DNA of 5,532 bases from SZUA-430 sp040381215 (GTDB lineage: Bacteria; Pseudomonadota; Alphaproteobacteria; Micropepsales; Micropepsaceae), in assembly GCA_040381215.1 (NCBI GenBank), contig JBEIHO010000139.1:1-5532 (forward strand). Direction: 5' to 3'. Positions 1 through 5,453 of this stretch are shown piece after piece. Within the stretch, counting starts at the first letter, position 1; each line of letters starts with the position of its first letter. A model generated the notes under the pieces. That model was not told the origin of the DNA. It saw only the letters and a list, made by a program, of their open reading frames with translations, and ran no database searches. The position numbers were made by a program, and so were the translations under genes.

Positions 1-436
1 AGGCGGCTACGCTGATGAGTTCGTTGGAACGCGTGGTGCTGGTCATGTGTCTCTCGTACGGATGCGTGTTCAATCCAACTGTTGCCCGGTCAGACCGGGG
101 CCTGCACGTCGATGGCGAAACGGGAAATACGGCACGTCGGTGCAGAATTCGTGCACCAGACGGATCACCCTACCCCGCTGACGCCAGCCCGTCCGGACTG
201 ACGCATTTCCCGTGTACTGACCGTAAACGAAGTCACAGCAACCGTCGATTGCCAAGGCGGCTGCGGGCGCGCCGATTTGTTTTGTCGCTGGCGGAATAGC
301 CGGACGTGTAGCCTGGCGATGACACAAAATTGAACTGCCGCAGGGTCTGGTTCGCCTCGTTGGGGTATGGGGTGAAAGCAGGACGCCTGCCGGGTGTGCG
401 CTTTGCCGGATGGCCCTGTGAACCGTTGGGGGTTTG
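1..436. other. Non-genic stretch upstream of the DUF6491-like gene
   Basis: I see no gene here that I would defend. Open frames exist on both strands, for example 15-299 on plus (94 codons, hydrophobic start MSSLERVVLVMCL) and 70-465 on minus. None matches a family I know, and their third-position GC is lower and less regular than in the genes further right. Two short dyads are visible: CCCGGT-CAG-ACCGGG at 85-99 (6-bp stem, 3-nt loop) and GTGCA...TGCAC at 140-156 around an EcoRI-type GAATTC. Neither is followed by a T-run, so neither looks like an intrinsic terminator. The stretch may be ordinary intergenic DNA or the decayed end of a gene. No tRNA-like T-arm or other RNA gene was recognised. 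Confidence 0.5.
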
Positions 437-465
437 TTGTGCGTTTCAAAGCTGGCGATTATCAT
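437..465 (+). promoter_or_regulatory. Candidate sigma-70-type promoter for the DUF6491-like gene
   Basis: TTGTGC at 437-442 and TATCAT at 460-465 are separated by 17 nt. The -10 matches TATAAT at five of six positions; the -35 keeps only the TTG core. Transcription would begin near 472, giving a leader of about 30 nt that contains the AGGAGG at 488-493. This is a match by eye only, but position and spacing suit the downstream gene. Confidence 0.4.
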
Positions 466-487
466 CCGTTAAGCATGAGCCAGGAGC

Positions 488-493
488 AGGAGG
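488..493 (+). promoter_or_regulatory. Shine-Dalgarno that sets the GTG start at 502
   Basis: AGGAGG lies 8 nt upstream of the GTG at 502. This favours the GTG over the in-frame ATGs at 394 and 475, which lack a comparable site. The ATG at 394 would also add residues in front of what is otherwise a clean signal peptide. Confidence 0.7.
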
Positions 494-501
494 GTTCCCG
501 C

Positions 502-957
502 GTGAGGAAATTTGCCGTCATGACCGCAGTCCTGGGCTGGCTGGTTGCCGCGGGGGCTGGCAGCGCGAGCGAGCCGGCGCCGCCTGCGGCGCAGACACCA
601 CCGCCAGCGAACGGCACGCCATGCCTGTTCGCGCGACAGATTTCCGGCTGGTCGCAGCTTGATGACCAGACCGTGGTGCTGCGGTCGGGGTCCCGCAAGT
701 TCAAGGTCACATTCGTGGGCCCCTGCCGACAGGCGAAGTGGGCCTACGCCGCGCGTGTCGACAATTTCGGGGTTTGCGTACGGCCGGGCGATGTCATGAT
801 CTTCTCCTCGCCGTTCGGTCACCCGATCGGGGAGCATTGGCCACATTGGGGGCAGCGGTGGCCGGCCAATGGCTTTGACCAGCGATGCATGGTCCAGTCG
901 GTCAGCCAGCTTCCGCCCGGCTGGACGCCGCCGCCAAAGACGACGCCAACGCCTTGA
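502..957 (+). CDS. Small exported four-cysteine protein, DUF6491-like
   Basis: This encodes a protein of about 151 residues when started at the GTG at 502. Residues 1-23 look like a Sec signal peptide: Arg-Lys near the start, a hydrophobic core (VMTAVLGWLVAAGAG), and small residues around a likely cleavage near 21-24. A Pro/Ala-rich linker follows (about 24-38). The folded part then starts with CLFARQISGWSQLDDQTVVLR and continues with FKVTFVGPC, VCVRPGD and RCMVQSVSQLP. The cysteines are C41, C75, C92 and C129 (precursor numbering), which suggests two disulfides in the periplasm. The tail is proline-rich. The pattern of 'C...I.gw..lDd.tl.l' followed by 'f.v.f.gpC' and a late 'C.v..v..L' matches what I remember of DUF6491, a family of unknown function in Proteobacteria; this was not searched. 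It stands alone on the plus strand and converges on pheT with 6 bp between the stop codons. No catalytic motif is visible and I assign no activity. Confidence 0.75.
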   Translation: MRKFAVMTAVLGWLVAAGAGSASEPAPPAAQTPPPANGTPCLFARQISGWSQLDDQTVVLRSGSRKFKVTFVGPCRQAKWAYAARVDNFGVCVRPGDVMIFSSPFGHPIGEHWPHWGQRWPANGFDQRCMVQSVSQLPPGWTPPPKTTPTP

Positions 958-963
958 CGTGCT

Positions 964-3357
964 TCATCCCCTGAGCGTCGCGCCGCAGGCCTTTGCAACA
1001 GCCGCCACGAGCTTCGTCGAAACGGCCTCGATATCGGTATCGGAGAGCGTTCGATCCCTGGGTTGCAGGCGTACGCTGATCGCAAGCGACTTGTGGCCGG
1101 GCTCTACGCCCTTGCCTTCATAGACATCGAACACGGTGACGCTTTCGATCAGGGTCCTGTCGGATGTCGTGGCTGCGCGGACAATGTCGGACGCAGGCAC
1201 GGACGCCTTGACGAGGAACGCAAAGTCACGCTCCACCGCCTGGAAGTCCGATGTCTCGAGCCGGGCTTTTGTCTTTGTCGGCTTGGCCTTGATGGCGGGA
1301 AGCGCCTCAAGAACGACCTCGAATGCAGCGACGGGCCCCTGAAGGTCGAAGGCCTTGAGCACGCGCGGATGCAATTCGCCGAAGTGCGCGAGGACTACCT
1401 TGGGGCCGAGGCGCAGCACGCCCGAGCGTCCAGGGTGATACCAGGCCGGCGCGTCGGTCGAGACCTGCACGGTCTCCGGTGCCATGCCGCAGGCTTCCAG
1501 CACCGCGAAGACGTCGGCCTTTGCCTGAAACACATCGGCTGCCCATTGATGCTTCGACCAATGCCTCGGACCGGCGCCCGTGCGAACGCCCGTGGCCATG
1601 GTGGCTTGCTGTCCGGGATCGGGCCCGTGGAACTGAGGGCCCACCTCGAACAGAGCCAGGTCCTTCTGGCCGCGCGCGGCGTTGCGCTGCAGGGCTGCGA
1701 GAAGCCCCGGAAGCACGCTCGGCCGCATCGCGTCGAGGTCGGCTGATATCGGGTTTGCGAGAATGAGGGCGTCAGCCACGCCACCAAAGAGGGAGGCCTG
1801 AGACTGGGAAACGAACGACCAGGTGATGGCTTCCGACAGTCCACGTGCGGCGAGCGTGCGGCGTGATGCGCGCACGCGCTTCTGCATTGGCGTCAGCACC
1901 GGGAGCGGCACGGATGCAGGTCGCGGCAACGGGGTCGAAGGCACCTTATCCAGGCCGTGGATCCGGATGACTTCTTCAACCAGATCGGCCGGCCCATGAA
2001 CATCAGGACGCCAACCCGGCACGGTCACGCGCGTGCCGACGGTCGCCTTGAAGCCTAAACGATCCAGAATGCCCATGGCTTCGGCCTGGTGCATCTTAAC
2101 GCCGCAGAGTTTCTCAACCTGCGCCGGGTCAAAGGTGATCTCGCGGCGCGTATCGGGCGCGCGGCCGGCAACGGTCAGGTCGCTGGGCTCACCGCCGCAG
2201 AGGTCGAGCACCATCTTCGTGGCGAGGTCGAGACCGCCGGCGACGTAGTCCGGATCGACGCCCCGCTCGAAGCGATAGCGGGCATCAGAGTTGATACCGA
2301 GTTCGCGGCCGGTGCGCGCCGTGCGCACGGGATCGAACCACGCGCTCTCGATGAACACATTGGTCGTTGCCTCGGTCACGCCGGTGCTTTCACCGCCCAT
2401 GACGCCGGCAAGGCCAAGTACGCCGCTGTCGTCGGCGATGACGCACATTTCGGCGTCGAGCGCATAGGTCTTGCCGTCAAGCGCCGGCAGTGACTCTCCG
2501 GTGCGTGCCAGACGCGCATGGATCTCGCCCTTCAGCTTGTCGGCATCATAGACGTGCAGCGGGCGCGCGCGGTCGAGGGAGATCAGGTTGGTGATATCGA
2601 CGAGCGTCGAGATCGGACGCAAGCCCACCGCCTTGAGACGCTGCTGCAGCCATTCCGGCGAGGGGCCGTTCTTCACGCCGCGCACCAGGCGGCCGGCGAA
2701 GACCGGGCACGCGCCGCGGTCGGCTGGCTCGAAGCGCAGGCCGATCTGAACCGGATTGTTGAAGCGCGCGGCGATATTGATCGGCTGCTCGTGCTTGAGG
2801 CGGCCGAGGCCTGCTGCGGCGAGGTCGCGGGCGATGCCACGCACGCCGGTACAATCCGGCCTGTTGGGCGTCAGCTTGATTTCGATAACCGGATCGTTGA
2901 GGCCCAGGATCTCGGCGAACGGCTTGCCGACCGGTGCATCTTCCGGCAGGTCGATGATGCCGTCGTGTTCCTCGCTCAGGCCCATCTCGCGTTCGGAGCA
3001 GAGCATGCCATTCGATTCAACACCGCGGATCGACGATTTCTTGAGCTCGAGGCCGGTCGCAGGGATCACCGTTCCAGAGCGGGCGAACACACCCTTCATG
3101 CCGGTGCGCGCGTTGGGCGCGCCACAGACGACTTGCAGTTTCTCGGTGCCTGTATCGACGATGCAGACGCGCAGCTTGTCGGCGTTGGGGTGCTTTTCAG
3201 CCGAGACCACATAGGCGACCGTGAAGGCCGCGAGGTCACGCGCCTTGTCCTCGACGCTTTCGACCTCGAGGCCGATATGGGTGAGCGTGTCGGCGATCTT
3301 CTCGACGGACGCGTCGGTGTCGAGATGGTCCCTGAGCCAGGAGAGGGTGAATTTCAT
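964..3357 (-). CDS. pheT: Phenylalanyl-tRNA synthetase beta subunit
   Basis: This is the beta subunit of the cytoplasmic (alpha-beta)2 enzyme that charges tRNA-Phe. It is 797 residues, close to the 795 of E. coli. It begins with the typical MKFTLSWLRDHLDT, followed by an EMAP-II-like tRNA-binding domain (about 40-150; HPNADKLRVC at 56-65, GMLCSE at 117-122). The B3/4 editing domain (about 200-395) holds RPISTLVDITN, HVYD and GLAGVMGGE. A YRFERGVDP block (361-369) and the B5 region (about 400-475, ending in PGWRPDVHGPADLVEEVIRIHG) come next, then the catalytically inactive synthetase-like core (about 480-690). The C-terminal FDX-ACB anticodon-binding domain spans about 703-797 (VERDFAFLV, FDVYEGKG, GHKSLAISVRLQ). 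All domains are present with no break. GGAGGG at 3364-3369 lies 6 nt upstream of the ATG. The gene is last in rpmI-rplT-pheS-pheT and ends 6 bp from the convergent gene, with no terminator hairpin in between. Confidence 0.98.
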   Translation of the reverse strand: MKFTLSWLRDHLDTDASVEKIADTLTHIGLEVESVEDKARDLAAFTVAYVVSAEKHPNADKLRVCIVDTGTEKLQVVCGAPNARTGMKGVFARSGTVIPATGLELKKSSIRGVESNGMLCSEREMGLSEEHDGIIDLPEDAPVGKPFAEILGLNDPVIEIKLTPNRPDCTGVRGIARDLAAAGLGRLKHEQPINIAARFNNPVQIGLRFEPADRGACPVFAGRLVRGVKNGPSPEWLQQRLKAVGLRPISTLVDITNLISLDRARPLHVYDADKLKGEIHARLARTGESLPALDGKTYALDAEMCVIADDSGVLGLAGVMGGESTGVTEATTNVFIESAWFDPVRTARTGRELGINSDARYRFERGVDPDYVAGGLDLATKMVLDLCGGEPSDLTVAGRAPDTRREITFDPAQVEKLCGVKMHQAEAMGILDRLGFKATVGTRVTVPGWRPDVHGPADLVEEVIRIHGLDKVPSTPLPRPASVPLPVLTPMQKRVRASRRTLAARGLSEAITWSFVSQSQASLFGGVADALILANPISADLDAMRPSVLPGLLAALQRNAARGQKDLALFEVGPQFHGPDPGQQATMATGVRTGAGPRHWSKHQWAADVFQAKADVFAVLEACGMAPETVQVSTDAPAWYHPGRSGVLRLGPKVVLAHFGELHPRVLKAFDLQGPVAAFEVVLEALPAIKAKPTKTKARLETSDFQAVERDFAFLVKASVPASDIVRAATTSDRTLIESVTVFDVYEGKGVEPGHKSLAISVRLQPRDRTLSDTDIEAVSTKLVAAVAKACGATLRG

Positions 3358-3467
3358 CGGGTGCCCTCCATCTTCCAGGGCAAGCGGCGCGCGATACGGC
3401 TACCCAAGGGTGCGTGTCTCTGGGTGGCCGGGTCAAGCCCGGCCATGACGATCGAATACGTGGTCAT
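3354..3467 (-). CDS. Possible 37-codon coupling ORF between pheS and pheT
   Basis: This small frame starts at an ATG whose last two bases plus the next A form the pheS stop (ATGA at 3464-3467). It ends in a TGA that overlaps the pheT start in the same way (ATGA at 3354-3357). AGGAGG at 3477-3482 lies 9 nt upstream of its start, inside the pheS codons for the conserved LAGGLS tail. The peptide contains VMAGLDPATQ, the reading of the dispersed palindrome in this spacer, and is otherwise basic and not family-like. I infer that its translation, not its product, might matter, by carrying ribosomes from pheS to pheT. It may equally be chance: the repeat is usually open in this frame, and the SD-like bases also encode conserved residues. 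pheT also has its own SD. Confidence 0.35.
   Translation of the reverse strand: MTTYSIVMAGLDPATQRHAPLGSRIARRLPWKMEGTR
3421..3450. repeat. REP-like dispersed palindrome (GLDPAT type)
   Basis: The core at 3425-3445 is a perfect inverted repeat: TGGCCGGG, a 5-nt loop TCAAG, then CCCGGCCA. The flanks (GGG before, TGACG after) also fit the short extragenic palindrome I know from many alphaproteobacterial genomes, whose one-frame translation gives MAGLDPAT-type peptides. It fills the middle of the 106-bp pheS-pheT spacer and would form an 8-bp GC hairpin in the operon mRNA. No T-run follows on either strand, so termination is not its obvious role. Only one copy lies in this window; calling it dispersed rests on memory of other genomes. 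Confidence 0.6.
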
Positions 3468-4540
3468 CGCGAAAGCCCTCCTGCAAGCGAGGGGACATCG
3501 AGGGCTGCGAATCCATAGTGCCTGAGCCAGCGGATGTCGGCGTCGAAGAAGGCGCGCAGGTCTGGCGCGCCGTATTTCAGCATGGCAAGGCGGTCGAGAC
3601 CCATGCCCCACGCGAAGCCCTGGTATTTTGCGGGATCGTGGCCGCACATCTCGATGACCTTGGGATGGACCATGCCGCAACCGAGGATCTCGAGCCAATC
3701 ATTGCCCTGCCCCAGCTTGATCTCGGCACCGGAACGATCACAGCGGATGTCGACCTCGGCCGAGGGCTCAGTGAAGGGGAAGTGCGATGGCCGGAGGCGC
3801 ATTTCCACCTTGGGAACCTCGAAGAGCGCACGGCAGAATTCCTCGAGGATCCACTTCAGGTGGCCCATATGCGCGCTCTCGTCGATGACGAGACCTTCAA
3901 TCTGGTGGAACATCGGGGTGTGCGTCTGGTCGGAGTCCATGCGGTAGACCCGTCCCGGCACGATGATGCGGATCGGCGGCTTCTGGGCCAGCATGGTGCG
4001 GACCTGCACGGGCGAGGTGTGCGTGCGCAAGAGATGGCGCGACCCGTCGGGCTTCGGCCTGAGGTAGAAGGTGTCATGCATCTGCCGCGCCGGATGCTCG
4101 GGCGGGATGTTCAGCTTGGTGAAGTTGTAATCATCAAGCTCGATCTCGGGGCCCTCGGCGATCGAGAACCCCATATCGGCGAAGATGGCGATGGCCTCGT
4201 CGAGGATCTGGGAAACGGGGTGAATGCGGCCCGACAGTTCAGGCCTCGGGGACAGGGTGACGTCAACGCGCTCGGTGGAGAGCTTTGCCTCCATCGCCGC
4301 ATCGCCGAGCTCAACCTTGCGCTGCGCCAGGCGGGCTGACACGCGGTCACGCATTGCGTTCACGGCAGCGCCGAACGTCTTGCGGTCTTCCGGGCTCATG
4401 GTGCCGAGCGACTTCAGGAGCTCGCTGATCGAGCCCTTCTTGCCCAGAAGATCGACGCGCACGGCTTCAAGAGCGCCTTCATCCCCGGCGCCGTCGATGC
4501 GGGCTGTGGCGTCGCGTTCAGTCTTTTCGAGATCCTGCAT
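3464..4540 (-). CDS. pheS: Phenylalanyl-tRNA synthetase alpha subunit
   Basis: This is the catalytic alpha subunit, which forms Phe-AMP and transfers Phe to tRNA-Phe. It has 358 residues, a normal size for short bacterial PheS. Residues 1-90 are the charged helical arm that contacts tRNA. The class II core follows: motif 1 region HPVSQILDEAIAIFADMGF (107-125), RQMHDTFYL (152-160), LRTHTSPVQVR (171-181), motif 2 region GRVYRMDSDQTHTPMFHQIEG (196-216), FPFTEPSAEVD (254-264), WLEILGCGMVHP (282-293) and motif 3 GFAWGMGLDRLAML (308-321). Ala310 lies at the place of E. coli Ala294 in the Phe pocket, so normal substrate selectivity is expected. The start is forced: an in-frame TAG at 4571-4573 precedes it and no other start codon lies between. 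Its SD is weak (GGAA, 8 nt away). The C-terminus LDVPSLAGGLSR is of alphaproteobacterial type. Confidence 0.98.
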   Translation of the reverse strand: MQDLEKTERDATARIDGAGDEGALEAVRVDLLGKKGSISELLKSLGTMSPEDRKTFGAAVNAMRDRVSARLAQRKVELGDAAMEAKLSTERVDVTLSPRPELSGRIHPVSQILDEAIAIFADMGFSIAEGPEIELDDYNFTKLNIPPEHPARQMHDTFYLRPKPDGSRHLLRTHTSPVQVRTMLAQKPPIRIIVPGRVYRMDSDQTHTPMFHQIEGLVIDESAHMGHLKWILEEFCRALFEVPKVEMRLRPSHFPFTEPSAEVDIRCDRSGAEIKLGQGNDWLEILGCGMVHPKVIEMCGHDPAKYQGFAWGMGLDRLAMLKYGAPDLRAFFDADIRWLRHYGFAALDVPSLAGGLSR

Positions 4541-4570
4541 GGTGTTCGTTCCGATTCGCGTCCCAAAGTT

Positions 4571-4660
4571 CTATCCCGGATATGCACGACGGTCCGCTTC
4601 TGGCGGACCGTCAGGCGCATTCCGGATGAAGAACGGCGAAACGAACTGGCTAACGAACAG
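4571..4660 (-). other. Phe-rich open frame in the rplT-pheS leader (speculative)
   Basis: Directly after rplT, one frame reads LFVSQFVSPFFIR..., with four TTC Phe codons in ten. It then passes through the 10-bp hairpin and stops at the TAG at 4571-4573. This recalls Phe leader peptides such as PheM ahead of E. coli pheST. However, there is no ATG, GTG or TTG in frame after rplT (only a CTG at 4658-4660), and no terminator U-run. I list it because the gene next door makes it pertinent, not because it is convincing. Confidence 0.12.
4588..4612 (-). promoter_or_regulatory. 10-bp perfect hairpin in the rplT-pheS spacer
   Basis: GACGGTCCGC and GCGGACCGTC are exact reverse complements around a 5-nt loop, and a U-G pair can be added outside in the mRNA. 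The 122-bp spacer between rplT and pheS has this element at its centre. No T-run follows on the minus strand (GTGCATATCC), so it does not look like a complete intrinsic terminator. It could be an RNA processing or stability site, part of an attenuator, or a dispersed palindrome like the one between pheS and pheT. Confidence 0.6.
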
Positions 4661-4662
4661 CC

Positions 4663-5019
4663 CTACTTCGCCGCGCTGGCTGCCTGGGTGACCAGGGCTT
4701 TGAAGGCCTCGGGCTCGCGTACGGCGAGATCGGCGAGGATCTTGCGATCGACCGAGATCCCTGCCTTGCCGAGACCGCTGATAAATCGGCCATAGGTCAG
4801 GCCGTGCTCGCGGACGGCAGCATTGATGCGCTGGATCCAGAGCGCGCGGAAATTGCGCTTGCGGGTTTTCCGGTCGCGGTAGGCCCAGTATTTGCCCTTC
4901 ATTTGGGCGTCCTTCGCGTAGCGGAAGAGTTTCGAGCGGCGGCCGCGGTAGCCTTTCGAGGCTTTGACGACGCGCTTGCGGCGGGCGCGGCTGGCGGGAG
5001 CGTTGGTGGCTCTTGGCAT
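4663..5019 (-). CDS. rplT: 50S ribosomal protein L20
   Basis: L20 binds 23S rRNA early in large-subunit assembly and, in E. coli and B. subtilis, represses its own operon. At 118 residues it is of normal size. The first half is very basic (ASRARRKRVVKASKGYRGRR, then LFRYAKDA), followed by the L20 signature YRDRKTRKRNFRALWIQRINA (47-67). The conserved C-terminal half has HGLTYGRFISGL, DRKILADLA and EPEAFKALV. The ATG is fixed by an in-frame TAG two codons upstream. The N-terminus (MPRATNAPASRARRKR) differs from the MARVKRGV...HKK form I know from alphaproteobacteria and recalls other phyla. rpmI lies 132 bp upstream and pheS 122 bp downstream; these wide spacers hold hairpins. Confidence 0.98.
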   Translation of the reverse strand: MPRATNAPASRARRKRVVKASKGYRGRRSKLFRYAKDAQMKGKYWAYRDRKTRKRNFRALWIQRINAAVREHGLTYGRFISGLGKAGISVDRKILADLAVREPEAFKALVTQAASAAK

Positions 5020-5053
5020 TTTCTAAAACCCCGCGTTTCGGCGGGGCCTCCTT
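5020..5053 (-). promoter_or_regulatory. rplT translation start: SD, bridging hairpin, spacer
   Basis: Reading toward rplT, AAGGAGG (5047-5053) is followed at once by the stem CCCCGC, loop CGAAAC and stem GCGGGG (5029-5046). TTTTAGAAA (5020-5028) then leads to the ATG. The SD is 27 nt from the start in linear sequence, too far to be normal. If the 18-nt hairpin folds, the unpaired distance falls to 9 nt. The same stem plus TTTT also resembles a weak intrinsic terminator. Either reading makes this a likely control point, and L20 itself is a natural ligand to suspect. Confidence 0.55.
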
Positions 5054-5079
5054 GGAGCGGTTGTTCGTTTCGTTGGGAT

Positions 5080-5121
5080 CCCCGGACTCACCGGCTCCTG
5101 TATCCCCGGAAGTCTCCGGGG
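5080..5121 (-). promoter_or_regulatory. Hairpin with competing repeat arms after rpmI
   Basis: In the transcript CCCCGGA (5115-5121) can pair perfectly with TCCGGGG at 5104-5110, leaving a 4-nt loop GACT. A second identical TCCGGGG followed by AT lies at 5080-5086, so the same left arm could instead form a long-range stem with a 28-nt loop. The two pairings exclude each other. No T-run follows. It lies 30 nt past the rpmI stop and upstream of the rplT SD, so it could separate or regulate the two ribosomal protein genes. Confidence 0.45.
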
Positions 5122-5151
5122 CAGTCCAAGGGATCTGGTTTCAGCGCGCTG

Positions 5152-5364
5152 TCAGTGGCTGAACGGGAGGCAGGCCTTGATGCGGTCCACATCGGATTCG
5201 TGGACCACGGCCGCCTTCGCCATGTGGCGCTTTTTCTTGGCGTTTTTGGATGCCAGGAGGTGGCGCCGCGAGGCCTTGTTGCGGACGAGCTTCCCGGTGG
5301 CTGTGACCTTGAAGCGCTTGGCAACGGACTTGCGCGTTTTGCTGCGTGCGATGGGTTTTGGCAT
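5152..5364 (-). CDS. rpmI: 50S ribosomal protein L35
   Basis: L35 is a small basic large-subunit protein. It has 70 residues, a few more than the usual 64-67. It shows KTRKSVAKRFKVTATGKLVR (9-28), RRHLLASKNAKKKRH (33-47) and the ending AAVVHESDVDRIKACLPF. It lacks the RHGMIKR block I expect in alphaproteobacterial L35; RRHLL is more like the form in many other bacteria, including gammaproteobacteria and the PVC group. The start MPKPIA fits the family's MPK. No SD is visible in the 15 nt before the ATG (CACACCCTTTTCCA), so initiation may be from a very short leader. It is the first recognisable gene of the rpmI-rplT-pheS-pheT cluster. infC, often found just upstream, is not within the 168 bp seen. 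Confidence 0.96.
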   Translation of the reverse strand: MPKPIARSKTRKSVAKRFKVTATGKLVRNKASRRHLLASKNAKKKRHMAKAAVVHESDVDRIKACLPFSH

Positions 5365-5379
5365 TGGAAAAGGGTGTGG

Positions 5380-5407
5380 AGCGTAGCAACCGCCGGGCGG
5401 GATGCAA
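5380..5407 (-). promoter_or_regulatory. Candidate promoter of the rpmI operon
   Basis: On the minus strand TTGCAT (5402-5407) and TACGCT (5380-5385) are 16 nt apart. The -35 matches TTGACA at TTG and one more base; the -10 is a poor match but keeps the TA and final T. Only 15 nt separate the -10 from the rpmI ATG, so the transcript would have a leader of some 7-9 nt. That agrees with the missing SD. Read-through from upstream is the alternative. Confidence 0.3.
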
Positions 5408-5453
5408 TGGGATTTTTGCGGGGCAGGGCGGAGTCGGCGCTCATAGAGCGCAG

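Noticed and set aside
85..99. CCCGGT-CAG-ACCGGG as an intrinsic terminator
   Set aside because: The loop is only 3 nt and no T-run follows on either strand.
70..465. 131-codon open frame on minus in the left stretch
   Set aside because: It has no family resemblance and no convincing SD, and its composition looks like translated non-coding DNA.
394..501. Longer N-terminus for the DUF6491-like protein (ATG at 394 or 475)
   Set aside because: Neither ATG has a good SD, the likely promoter ends at 465, and the extension would bury a clean signal peptide. The GTG at 502 has AGGAGG at 8 nt.
1063..1746. 227-codon open frame on plus opposite the 3' half of pheT
   Set aside because: It is antisense to the FDX-ACB and core regions of PheT, which fully explain this DNA.
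2518..3525. 335-codon open frame on plus across the 5' end of pheT
   Set aside because: It is antisense to unmistakable PheT, has no recognisable domain and reads through the pheS-pheT spacer. Long antisense frames are normal in GC-rich genes.
3518..4339. 273-codon open frame on plus opposite pheS
   Set aside because: It is a shadow of PheS codons; the residue pattern is low-complexity and no family fits.
4414..4620. 68-codon frame on minus starting inside the rplT-pheS hairpin region
   Set aside because: It overlaps the start of pheS in another frame, is rich in Arg and Thr as expected of a shadow, and has no SD that would compete with pheS.
5141..5407. 88-codon frame overlapping rpmI on minus
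   Set aside because: It is an out-of-frame reading of rpmI, which is certain by family match.
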